23,266 nucleotides of DNA from Flavobacterium psychrophilum (lineage in GTDB: Bacteria; Bacteroidota; Bacteroidia; Flavobacteriales; Flavobacteriaceae). The stretch lies in assembly GCA_945866505.1 (NCBI GenBank), contig CAMBHH010000032.1, positions 1 to 23,266 of the forward strand, in the 5' to 3' direction. The notes below the pieces were generated by a model. It made no database searches, was not told the DNA's origin, and saw only the letters and a list, made by a program, of their open reading frames with translations. A program made the translations under genes and the position numbers. Shown piece by piece: positions 15,853-23,266 of this stretch. Each line of letters starts with the position of its first letter. The stretch's first letter is position 1.

Positions 15853-15960
15853 TTTTAAATATTTTGAATTAGTTTTACAAAAATCTTAATAATTTGTTAA
15901 CTTTCCTAACATTTAGAATGTTTTTTTATGCTTGCATACGAATTTTAACGTTTTTAACAT
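15853..15960 (-). promoter_or_regulatory. Conserved leader/promoter region of susC 1
   Basis: The region directly before the susC start. Bases 15877-15960 match 21048-21130 upstream of the second susC with four substitutions and one indel, and 15877-15919 is identical over 43 bases. A palindrome TATGC-TT-GCATA lies at 15927-15938, and GTTAA-type half-sites flank it. No TAnnTTTG box is present, so the promoter type is open. It was found by comparing the two copies. Confidence 0.65.
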
Positions 15961-16272
15961 ATAAACGGCGTTTTGTTAAAAATATCGATTTTATAAAGGG
16001 TTTTTAAATTCAATAGTGTACTATCACAAGGGCATTTTTTTTTGATAATATCACATTACACTGTCAAAGTTCGAAATTTTGACATTATTTTTTTTAAAAA
16101 AATCTTATTTACGTGATGCTATTTGTAGTTTTGATGTGGAAATGTTTTAAACTTTTGCATTTGAGCGAAAATTATATTCACTTCTTGATATTTACTTAAA
16201 AATAGATGGTGCGTATCAACTAATATTATTTTGACCGTTTATAATTTTTACGAGTCAATTGCTATAAAAAGA
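15961..16272. other. AT-rich intergenic stretch between two SusCD operons
   Basis: No gene is visible. The only structure I see is a 12-base palindrome ATAGTGTACTAT at 16013-16024, which could be an operator for the susC 1 promoter. Long A and T runs dominate the rest. Confidence 0.4.
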
Positions 16273-16302
16273 AACCGCCCCAAATTATGTTTTGAGGCGG
16301 TT
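16273..16302 (-). terminator. Terminator of SusCD operon 2
   Basis: AACCGCC pairs with GGCGGTT, and inner CAAA pairs with TTTG around one mismatch. On the minus strand the hairpin is followed by TTTCTTTTTAT. It lies 45 bases after the susD 2 stop. Confidence 0.85.
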
Positions 16303-16347
16303 AAAATAAAACCATTTAATATAGTACCGTTTAGAAATTTTTAACAA

Positions 16348-17907
16348 TTACCATCCCGGGTTTTGTTGTGCTAATAAGGTTGGGTTATTGTTCGTCTCTA
16401 ATAATGGTATTGGCCATAAAATTCTGAAATTGGAGCTAGGAATAGCTGCCTCTCCAAAAGGACCTGTGAAAGGAGTTGTTGGAACAAACATAGCTGCTGT
16501 AGCTGCTCCACTACCTACTTTTGCAGGAATTCCATTAATAGGAAATAAATCATCATTTTGCAAACGTTGAATATCCGACCATCTTCTTCCTTCCATTAAG
16601 AATTCAATTCTTCTTTCTTTTAAGATGGCTTCAACCATTAGTGCTTGTGTTGACAGAGTGGCTGAGGTATAGGCTTGTGTACTTGGATCAGCTAGAGCTC
16701 TGTTTCTTACAGAATTTAATAATGTAAGAGCAGTAGTCAAATTCGGTGTTGCTTTTCTAGCTTGAGCTTCGGCCATATTCAATACCACTTCAGCATAACG
16801 TATAACTGGAGCCGCATCGGTATAGGTTACTCCATCTTTATATTTATTGGTATATTTTATTCCCGTAACTGTTTCTACCATAGTTCCCTCAGTTCTACGT
16901 TTATCATCTTGCAACCAACTTGGATCTCTCCAAATTATTGGACTAATACAAACTAATCTTCTCGTTTTGTATTGTGAAGCTAATCCTGCATTTACACCAG
17001 GATTTTGACCAGTTACTGCTCCGTGTCTAATTGAAAATATCGACTCAGTATTAGACAAGTTGTTGGCGGTCACAAACGGCATTTCTGGGCTTGCTGTCAA
17101 TGCAATTCCTGGCATTGGTTTAGAACCTTCTGTAATAACTTTATCCCAGTTTCTTTGGTGTAAATACACTCTAGTTTTGAATGCAATGATTGCATTTTTT
17201 GTCACTAAACTTTTATTTGCAGTTTGAGTTATTTTGGTTTCTGCATCATCTAAATCTGCAATTACTTTAGTATAACATTCTGCAACCGTGTTTCTCCCCT
17301 TAACAAGTTCTGAATCTACTTCAGCTTGTGTATCGATACCTACTTCTCTGTAAACTATGCCAGGATGACTAGCGTTAGCAGTAAAGTTGTAAGGTCTTGA
17401 AAAATAAGTCAATAATTCGAAGTGGGTAATTGCTCTCAAGAATTTCGCTTGCGCAATATAGTCATCTCCAACAGCTTTAGTGATAATTGCCGAAGAAACT
17501 GCTTTAGTAACGCCCTCGATTACAAGGTTACATCTGTTGATTAAGCGGTAGCCATCAACCCAATAATAAGTATTATTTGCTGTAGCGGGGTCGTATGTAG
17601 CCTGATAAGTAAACTGATAAAAAGCAGCTAAATTTACAACATCTTCTCCTCGATTATCACCTTGTTGTACAAAGGCTGCACCCCATACATATCCTCTTCC
17701 ACCATTTGGAGCTGTACTATTAAACTGTCCAATTTGAGCGGCGTTGTACATTCCATTTATGGATAACTCAATTAACGATGGTGATGAATAAGACGCATCG
17801 TTAGAAATGTTGTTTATTGGTTCTAAATCTAATATTTTATCTTCGTTACAAGAATGCACGAGAAATGCAAGGACCAGTACGCTTGTTAATTTTATATATT
17901 TTTTCAT
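16348..17907 (-). CDS. SusD/RagB family surface lipoprotein
   Basis: A 519-residue lipoprotein. The lipobox is LVHSC with Cys20, followed by NEDKILDLEPINNIS. The N-terminal SusD part includes NRCNLVIEGV and the typical helix AQAKFLRAITHFELLTYFSRPYNF (about 150-175). The C-terminal RagB/SusD domain has VIRYAEVVLNMAEAQARK, LLNSVRNRALADP and ILKERRIEFLMEGRRWSDIQRL, and ends ILWPIPLLETNNNPTLLAQQNPGW. This is the classic SusD type, unlike the SusD-like_2 lipoprotein of operon 1, so the two operons should bind different ligands. It starts 5 bases after its SusC partner's stop. No enzyme in the operon hints at the ligand. Confidence 0.95.
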   Translation of the reverse strand: MKKYIKLTSVLVLAFLVHSCNEDKILDLEPINNISNDASYSSPSLIELSINGMYNAAQIGQFNSTAPNGGRGYVWGAAFVQQGDNRGEDVVNLAAFYQFTYQATYDPATANNTYYWVDGYRLINRCNLVIEGVTKAVSSAIITKAVGDDYIAQAKFLRAITHFELLTYFSRPYNFTANASHPGIVYREVGIDTQAEVDSELVKGRNTVAECYTKVIADLDDAETKITQTANKSLVTKNAIIAFKTRVYLHQRNWDKVITEGSKPMPGIALTASPEMPFVTANNLSNTESIFSIRHGAVTGQNPGVNAGLASQYKTRRLVCISPIIWRDPSWLQDDKRRTEGTMVETVTGIKYTNKYKDGVTYTDAAPVIRYAEVVLNMAEAQARKATPNLTTALTLLNSVRNRALADPSTQAYTSATLSTQALMVEAILKERRIEFLMEGRRWSDIQRLQNDDLFPINGIPAKVGSGAATAAMFVPTTPFTGPFGEAAIPSSNFRILWPIPLLETNNNPTLLAQQNPGW

Positions 17908-17912
17908 AATTA

Positions 17913-20900
17913 TTATAAGTTAATGTTAACACCCATTGACCATATTTTTGCACGAGGAGTTCCATTTAAGTCTACTCCAAAAGTTTCCATTTCTGGATTT
18001 ATTCCTTTATAATCGGTGATGATTAATAGATTTTGTGCTTGTATAAAGAAACGGAATTTATCTATTTTTATTTTTTCTATCAATGATTTAGGAAGGCTAT
18101 AGCCAATCGAAACATTGTCTAAACTGATAAAATCGCCATCTTCAACAAACCGCGTACTTGCAGCACTTGCTAGATTGATGAAATTACCTCGTCCTTGCCA
18201 CATTCTAGGTGTTACACCATCTCCAGGATTAGCAGTACTCTGCCATCTTCCTAAAATTTCCGTTGTGTTATTGTTTAAATCTTGATTTAAACCATCTCTT
18301 CGTGTTGAATTGAAAACTTTATTTCCCCCACTGAAACGAACTAAAAAACCAAAATCAAAATCTTTGTAACTCATTGTAGAGCTAAATCCTCCAAAATAAG
18401 TTGGCAATGTGTTTCCTAATATTTTTCTGTCTGTAAGGGCTAATGAAGAGGCTGTAGCAACATTTGTTGGATTTGCGGGATCGTATACTACATAGGTTTG
18501 CGTAGGAATATTTCCTTGAACCAGTGTACCATTGGCCTTAACGTAAATAGGATTTCCATTTGCCGCGTTAACACCAAAATATTCATATCCAAAAAGAGAA
18601 TTTGGAGATTCGTTTGTTCGAATAATGATATTTGGGTTTACGTTGATGTCGGTTGATGAACCACCTACAATATCGGCATTATTTTGTGGTAAGGACTTCA
18701 CGACACTTTCCTGAAAGGTAACATTCGCATTTACATTCCATTTGAAATCATTCTTGTTGATAATCAATGCTTCCACTCCGAATTCGTATCCTTTATTTTC
18801 CAATGCCCCTATATTTTTAGCAATCGTATTAGATGGAACACCAAGAGATGGAGGAGTAGGGGTATTAAGAATTAAGCCGTCGATATCATTTTTAAAATAA
18901 TCAGCAGTTATTCTTACGGTTCCATTTAAGATTCCTAAATCGACACCAAAATCTGTTTTCTTGCTTGATTCCCAATTTAAAGCGTTATTTCCAAACTGAG
19001 TAAATGCAATACCATTTGCGGACCCATATTGAGAGGCGGATGTTAATCCTAAGTATGGGTAGCTTCCTATGTCAGTATTTCCTACTTCAGAATAGGAACC
19101 TCTTAATTTTAACTCAGAAATATGTTTTTTGATACCAGACATGAAACTTTCATTGGCAATATTCCATCCTGCAGAGTAACCTGTAAAGTTACTCCATCTT
19201 GTTTCAGGGCTAAGCTTAGATATTCCATCACGTCGTATTGAAGCTTGCAAGAAGTAGGTTTGTTTGTAGTTGTAAGACAACCTTCCTACATACGATATTA
19301 TTGAATTTTCGAATACGCTACCACTAGCAGATTGCACAGCATACGCTCCCGTTACAAGATTTTGATTGTAGAATTTATCTGCTAAATCTGTTCCTGATCC
19401 TTCAAAAAATCTCCTTTGCTCACTTTGATACTCAGCCACAGCTGTTGCGGAAATAGTATGAGCATCTGCGAATGTTTTATTGTAGGAAAGAATATTTTGA
19501 AGATTCCATCGTAAGAAATTAGTATTAGAATTTTCTAATCGTCCTCTTGTTCCTCTACCATCACCATGCGTTGGATCCCAATATCTGAATCCTTCTGTTA
19601 TAGAATTATCAGTACTGGCTTGGAATCTATAGTTCAAATCTTTTGTGATATCAGCAGAAGCAAATAAGTTTAACAATGTTCTTTGAATTTTTGATTGTTG
19701 TTTATTATTATCTAAAACATAAACAATATTTGATAAATTCTGACCAACAGGTTGAAGATTATCCCACTGTCCTATGTTACCGGTCGTAAAGTTAATATTG
19801 TATCCTGAAGGGTTATTGGCATCGTAAATTGGCGTGTTCGGTAATTGTCTAATAGCACTAAAAATATTACCAGAAATTGAATTTCGTCCTGTATTTAAAC
19901 CATCATAATCTGTTTTAGTCACGCCAAGATTTCCGCCTAAAGCAAACCAGTTGTTTACTTTGTGTTCAATGTTAGTTCTAATACTATAACGGGACATTTC
20001 ATTTGATTTTGCGATTCCTTCTTGAGTATTATATCCTAAAGATAAATAGTATTTGGTTTTATCTGTTCCACCACTAACGGATAAGTTATGTTCTACTTGA
20101 GGAGCATTTTCTCTTAAAACTGCTTTTTGCCAATCAGTATCATACGTATTTCCTACCGCCCAAATAGGTTGTGCGGGAACTGCGTTTGTTCTTTTTTCAT
20201 TAGCGATTACTAAAAACTGTTCAGTGTTTAATAAATCAAATGTTTTAATGGGTGATGCAAAACCGATGCTATTGCTATAGTTCACTTTTGTATTTCCTTT
20301 TTTTCCTTTTTTAGTAGTAATTATAATTACACCATTTGCTGCTCTTGAACCATATATAGCTGTAGCTGCTCCATCTTTTAACACATCGTAAGTTTCAATA
20401 TCATTTGGATTGATATCACCAAGTCCGTTGGCATCTGCATATCCACCAGTATCGACAGAAATTATTGGCATACCATCTACAACGTATAAAGGCTGTGTTC
20501 CTGAAGATATTGAAGCAACGCCTCTAATTCTAACTGTAGGCGCTTGACCAACAATTCCAGTTGCTGATGTTACTTGTACCCCACTTGAGCGCCCTGCCAA
20601 TAGCCCTTCAAAACTAGGGGATATTAAACCTTTTAGGCTTTCTCCTTTTATTTGAGAAACAGAACCTGTAACTTCTTTCTTTTTTTGCAAGCCGTAACCT
20701 ATCACTACAACTTCTTCAAGTAGGTCAGAGGAAGCTTGCATCTTCACGTTAATTGTGTTAGAAGCACCAACTTTTACCGATGAGCTCTCCATACCAGTAT
20801 AGGAAAACAAGAGGACGTCACCTTGTTTTGCTTTAATAGTATATTTCCCTTCAAAATCTGTTTGTGTTCCAGTCTTAGTTCCTTTAACAAATACACTGCC

Positions 20901-21023
20901 GCCTGGTAGTGGCAGTCCTACATTGTCAGAAACAACTCCTGAAACAGCTTTCTCTTGCGCAAAAGTAATTTGCGCCACAAGTACTACTAATAGTACTAAG
21001 AATCCATTAAACTTTAGTTTCAT
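17913..21023 (-). CDS. SusC/RagA family TonB-linked outer-membrane transporter
   Basis: A 1036-residue protein with the same layout as the SusC of operon 1. It has a signal peptide (to about residue 22), a carboxypeptidase-regulatory-like domain (VSGVVSDNVGLPLPGGSVFVKG, about 24-105) and a TonB plug with the SusC signature DGAATAIYGSRAANGVIIITTKKG. The barrel ends MGVNINL. The last residue is Leu rather than the more usual Phe. There is no STN domain. It pairs with the SusD downstream (5-base gap) and lies 146 bases downstream of the Omp85-like gene. The nearly identical first 70 residues and leader shared with the other SusC point to duplication or gene conversion at the 5' end. Confidence 0.96.
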   Translation of the reverse strand: MKLKFNGFLVLLVVLVAQITFAQEKAVSGVVSDNVGLPLPGGSVFVKGTKTGTQTDFEGKYTIKAKQGDVLLFSYTGMESSSVKVGASNTINVKMQASSDLLEEVVVIGYGLQKKKEVTGSVSQIKGESLKGLISPSFEGLLAGRSSGVQVTSATGIVGQAPTVRIRGVASISSGTQPLYVVDGMPIISVDTGGYADANGLGDINPNDIETYDVLKDGAATAIYGSRAANGVIIITTKKGKKGNTKVNYSNSIGFASPIKTFDLLNTEQFLVIANEKRTNAVPAQPIWAVGNTYDTDWQKAVLRENAPQVEHNLSVSGGTDKTKYYLSLGYNTQEGIAKSNEMSRYSIRTNIEHKVNNWFALGGNLGVTKTDYDGLNTGRNSISGNIFSAIRQLPNTPIYDANNPSGYNINFTTGNIGQWDNLQPVGQNLSNIVYVLDNNKQQSKIQRTLLNLFASADITKDLNYRFQASTDNSITEGFRYWDPTHGDGRGTRGRLENSNTNFLRWNLQNILSYNKTFADAHTISATAVAEYQSEQRRFFEGSGTDLADKFYNQNLVTGAYAVQSASGSVFENSIISYVGRLSYNYKQTYFLQASIRRDGISKLSPETRWSNFTGYSAGWNIANESFMSGIKKHISELKLRGSYSEVGNTDIGSYPYLGLTSASQYGSANGIAFTQFGNNALNWESSKKTDFGVDLGILNGTVRITADYFKNDIDGLILNTPTPPSLGVPSNTIAKNIGALENKGYEFGVEALIINKNDFKWNVNANVTFQESVVKSLPQNNADIVGGSSTDINVNPNIIIRTNESPNSLFGYEYFGVNAANGNPIYVKANGTLVQGNIPTQTYVVYDPANPTNVATASSLALTDRKILGNTLPTYFGGFSSTMSYKDFDFGFLVRFSGGNKVFNSTRRDGLNQDLNNNTTEILGRWQSTANPGDGVTPRMWQGRGNFINLASAASTRFVEDGDFISLDNVSIGYSLPKSLIEKIKIDKFRFFIQAQNLLIITDYKGINPEMETFGVDLNGTPRAKIWSMGVNINL

Positions 21024-21130
21024 TTTTTAAAAATTTGAGTTAGTTTGACAAAAATCTTAATAATTTGTTAACTTTCCTAACATTTAGAATATTTTTTTAT
21101 GCGTGCATATAAATTTTAACGTTTTAACAT
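21024..21130 (-). promoter_or_regulatory. Conserved leader/promoter region of susC 2
   Basis: The second copy of the region upstream of susC 1. Bases 21048-21090 are identical to 15877-15919. The palindrome here is TATGC-GT-GCATA (21098-21109): both arms are kept while the two-base spacer differs. Confidence 0.65.
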
Positions 21131-21159
21131 TTAAAGGGCCTATTGTTATATTAAATGTT
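21126..21159. repeat. 9-bp inverted repeat between the Omp85-like gene and susC 2
   Basis: AACATTTAA and TTAAATGTT form perfect arms around 16 bases, just beyond the 3' end of the Omp85-like gene. On the minus strand no T run follows, so a factor-independent terminator is doubtful; it may be a protein site or chance in AT-rich DNA. Confidence 0.35.
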
Positions 21160-21169
21160 TTTTAAAGAT

Positions 21170-22867
21170 TTAAAATTCGACATTATAATTTATGGAAACA
21201 ATGGTATTTTGAAATTTCAGGTATTGGTCTTTTGTAATTCCGTTTGAAAGAGTTAATTTTAGAATTCCATTTTTGGTTCGCAACCCGGTCCCTAGCCCGA
21301 TTCCTAGTAAGTTACTTTTACTATTTGAGGACTTATCTTCGTAGTATCCGTAATCTAAAATCGAGTGGAGGTATAAATCCGAAGAAGCTATATAGCGGTA
21401 CTCAGTATTTACTGCTGTCATGAAATTGGCTTGTAAGCTATTTTCGGCAAATCCACGAATGGATTTTGTTCCTCCGAAACGATACAATTCGTTTATTATG
21501 TAGGTTTTGCTATTTAAGAAATAATTCTGGTAATTTATGTTAATGCAGTTTTTGGAATTTAAATAGAAATTATGACTTGCATTGATGTTAATATAAGTCT
21601 GATTGCTTTTGCCCGCTACATTAGATAGGTCTGTTGTTGCTCTTTTTCCCCGTCCGATTTGAACAGAGAGGTTTGTTTTTTTAGAGATTGTGGGGTTCTT
21701 GTAGTCCTGTCGTGATAATTCCAGATTAAGGTTTAGAAATGAATTTTTATAATCGCTAATACTTTTGTTATTTGTGTTTTGAATATCGCTTGATTCTGTA
21801 GCTTGATAACCAAAATAGATTCTTGTTTTATAATCTATGAAGTATCCTAAATCGAGATTTGTTTTGGTGTTTTGAAAAATACTATCTTGTTTGAAAATAT
21901 TAATTTGAGCTTTTAGTCCTAGCGAGGATTTAAAAATATAGGGCAAATCAATGCTTGCTTTAAAAGTTTTTTGATTGTTTCCATCGCTTTTCCAGTAGAG
22001 CGAAAAGAGCTCTCCTGCTTTGATGGTGTTTTCTAATTGTAAATCTAGATAGCCATTGAAGGTTAATTTTTCGTTATTATTATTGGCAAATCCAACAAAT
22101 CCATCAAAAGTGTTAGACTTCCTTTTTTCGAGATACACATAAACTTTTGTACTGTCTTTTGCAAATAAGACTTCGGGAGTTTTAATTTGGTTCACAAATC
22201 CAAATTTCCCAAAATCTGCCTGTATTTTTCTAACTTCATCCTGATTGAAAATTCTGTTATAGTACTTTCGATTTATTTGTCTTAAATGCCCTTTAGGGAA
22301 ACTATTTTTTTTACTGTTTTCGGTATATTTTACCACAATAGCATTTAATTGTCTTTGTTGTCCAGATTCATATTGTAATGTTGCATATAATGAATTATTG
22401 TTCTTTTTAATTTTGGTCAGTTTTAGATTTGCAAATGCAAATCCATTTTGCTCTAATTTTAGCAAAGTGTTGTTCAAAAAGGATTCTGTTTCGCCATAAG
22501 CAATAATCAACGTATCCTTTTTTTTATTCAATGAAATCAAGTCGATTATTTTGCGGTTGCTACCTATATATATATGCATATATTTTGTCCTTTCGCCTAG
22601 ACTAAATTTTGCACTATAATTCGAATCGTTTTTTCTAATGTTTTCCAGCAATTGGTTTTCTAAATATCCATTTTTTGATAGTCTTATAGAAAGTAAAATC
22701 AGCTCGTCATTAATTGATTTTATGTTTGCATGATTTGTATTGTATTTTAAAGAATCAATACATTTATTTTCAAGGGGAGAGCTCCCTATTATTTGTAATT
22801 TAAAATTTTGGGAAAAACAATTCGTCCCAAAGGTTACAACTAGTATAATGAAGGCTAAAAGTTTCAA
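21170..22867 (-). CDS. Omp85-superfamily-like outer-membrane protein
   Basis: A 565-residue protein with a signal peptide (MKLLAFIILVVTFGTNCFSQ). The periplasmic part (about 20-240) contains POTRA-like segments, such as IKSINDELILLSIRLSKNGYLENQL and TESFLNNTLLKLEQNGFAFANLKL. The C-terminal half (about 250-565) is a barrel of alternating strands ending NYNVEF with a terminal Phe. The hallmark is RGF at 471-473 in FGGTKSIRGFAENS, the loop 6 motif of Omp85 proteins such as BamA, TamA and FhaC. It is too short and divergent to be BamA, so a TamA/FhaC-like export role is a guess. The start is TTG at 22867: upstream in-frame codons hold no ATG before a TAG, and the signal peptide is complete. The gene lies upstream of SusCD operon 2 but may be a separate unit. 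Confidence 0.75.
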   Translation of the reverse strand: MKLLAFIILVVTFGTNCFSQNFKLQIIGSSPLENKCIDSLKYNTNHANIKSINDELILLSIRLSKNGYLENQLLENIRKNDSNYSAKFSLGERTKYMHIYIGSNRKIIDLISLNKKKDTLIIAYGETESFLNNTLLKLEQNGFAFANLKLTKIKKNNNSLYATLQYESGQQRQLNAIVVKYTENSKKNSFPKGHLRQINRKYYNRIFNQDEVRKIQADFGKFGFVNQIKTPEVLFAKDSTKVYVYLEKRKSNTFDGFVGFANNNNEKLTFNGYLDLQLENTIKAGELFSLYWKSDGNNQKTFKASIDLPYIFKSSLGLKAQINIFKQDSIFQNTKTNLDLGYFIDYKTRIYFGYQATESSDIQNTNNKSISDYKNSFLNLNLELSRQDYKNPTISKKTNLSVQIGRGKRATTDLSNVAGKSNQTYININASHNFYLNSKNCININYQNYFLNSKTYIINELYRFGGTKSIRGFAENSLQANFMTAVNTEYRYIASSDLYLHSILDYGYYEDKSSNSKSNLLGIGLGTGLRTKNGILKLTLSNGITKDQYLKFQNTIVSINYNVEF

Positions 22868-23053
22868 ATGAGTTTAAATTTTAATAAATATAACGTAAAT
22901 ATCTATTGTTTGTGATAAAAATTTTAAAGTTAATTGGTCCTTAGGAAAGAGCTATAAAAGTATTGTATTATTTATCAATTGGAATTTTTTAGTTGTTTCT
23001 ATATCTCATTAATAAACAAATATTTACTTCTTGTAAAAATTAATTAATTATGG

Positions 23054-23084
23054 TTTGTTTAGAAAAAAATAATTACTACATTTG
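23054..23084 (+). promoter_or_regulatory. Promoter of the rpsL (str) operon
   Basis: A -33 TTTG (23054-23057) and a -7 TACATTTG (23077-23084) with a 19-base spacer match the Bacteroidota housekeeping consensus well. The transcript should start near 23090, leaving a leader of about 45 bases that contains a small CCCG/CGGG hairpin (about 23088-23102). Confidence 0.75.
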
Positions 23085-23136
23085 CAACCCCGTAAAAAGC
23101 GGGAAGTTTAATATATTAGAAATTTTAGTATTAATT

Positions 23137-23266
23137 ATGCCAACAATTCAACAATTAGTAAGAACAGGAAGAACTCAGATAACTAAGAAGAGTAAATCGG
23201 TTGCTTTAGATTCTTGTCCTCAAAGAAGAGGGGTTTGTACGCGTGTTTACACTACTACACCAAAAA
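23137..23266 (+). CDS. rpsL: 30S ribosomal protein S12, N-terminal part
   Basis: Starts with [20 protein letters not shown] and runs off the right edge at codon 43. [26 protein letters not shown] are unmistakable S12 sequence. S12 sits at the decoding centre of the small subunit. The last complete codon is Lys43, the position (Lys42 in mature E. coli numbering) where changes give streptomycin resistance; here it is the wild-type Lys. It is normally the first gene of an operon with rpsG and fusA, which would lie beyond the window. It diverges from the Omp85-like gene. Confidence 0.97.
   Translation, partial: MPTIQQLVRTGRTQITKKSKSVALDSCPQRRGVCTRVYTTTPK

Noticed and set aside
12592..21023. SusC proteins as transducers for ECF sigma/anti-sigma signalling
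   Set aside because: Neither SusC has an N-terminal STN domain before the carboxypeptidase-like domain, and no sigma or anti-sigma gene is in the window.
22868..23053. A leader RNA or small RNA gene between the Omp85-like gene and the rpsL promoter
   Set aside because: The stretch is AT-rich with no hairpin followed by Ts and no promoter box besides that of rpsL.

Overview
The window comes from a member of the Bacteroidota, most likely Flavobacterium or a close relative. It is AT-rich. It carries two SusC/SusD (RagA/RagB) outer-membrane pairs and an M36 metallopeptidase with a type IX secretion (T9SS) C-terminal sorting domain. Several genes have the Bacteroidota -7 promoter box TAnnTTTG, and three genes appear to start at TTG. 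All identifications come from reading the sequence and translations; no database search was run.

Left part (1-4313), mostly + strand: the 3' end of an Mpl-type muropeptide ligase gene; a small solo GIY-YIG nuclease gene enclosed by exact 22-bp inverted repeats, with a third copy downstream; a DUF1287 gene on the opposite strand; then a tight + strand run of radC, a YjjG-like HAD nucleotidase gene, an unrecognised secreted-protein gene, and a small toxin-antitoxin pair whose ParE/RelE toxin gene has a one-base frameshift.

Middle part (4354-10380): rarA (-), a rhomboid protease gene (+), rlmB (-, apparently with almost no mRNA leader) and a large secreted M36 fungalysin-type metallopeptidase gene (+). 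A 759-base non-coding stretch follows, with terminators at both ends.

Right part (11140-22867), all - strand: an Omp85-like outer-membrane protein gene followed by two successive SusC-SusD operons, each ended by a clear hairpin terminator. The two susC genes are paralogues. Their signal peptides and 5' leaders are nearly identical (43 bases exactly the same, about 94% identity over about 84), while the rest of the proteins and the SusD partners have diverged. No regulator or glycoside hydrolase gene accompanies them. The M36 peptidase next door suggests peptide uptake, but only weakly. The window ends in the first 43 codons of rpsL, behind a good -33/-7 promoter.

The most unusual feature is the GIY-YIG gene with its palindromic repeats at 305-776. 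Its layout resembles a RAYT/REPIN system, with a GIY-YIG nuclease in place of the transposase. The shared susC leaders and the frameshifted toxin gene are the next most interesting.
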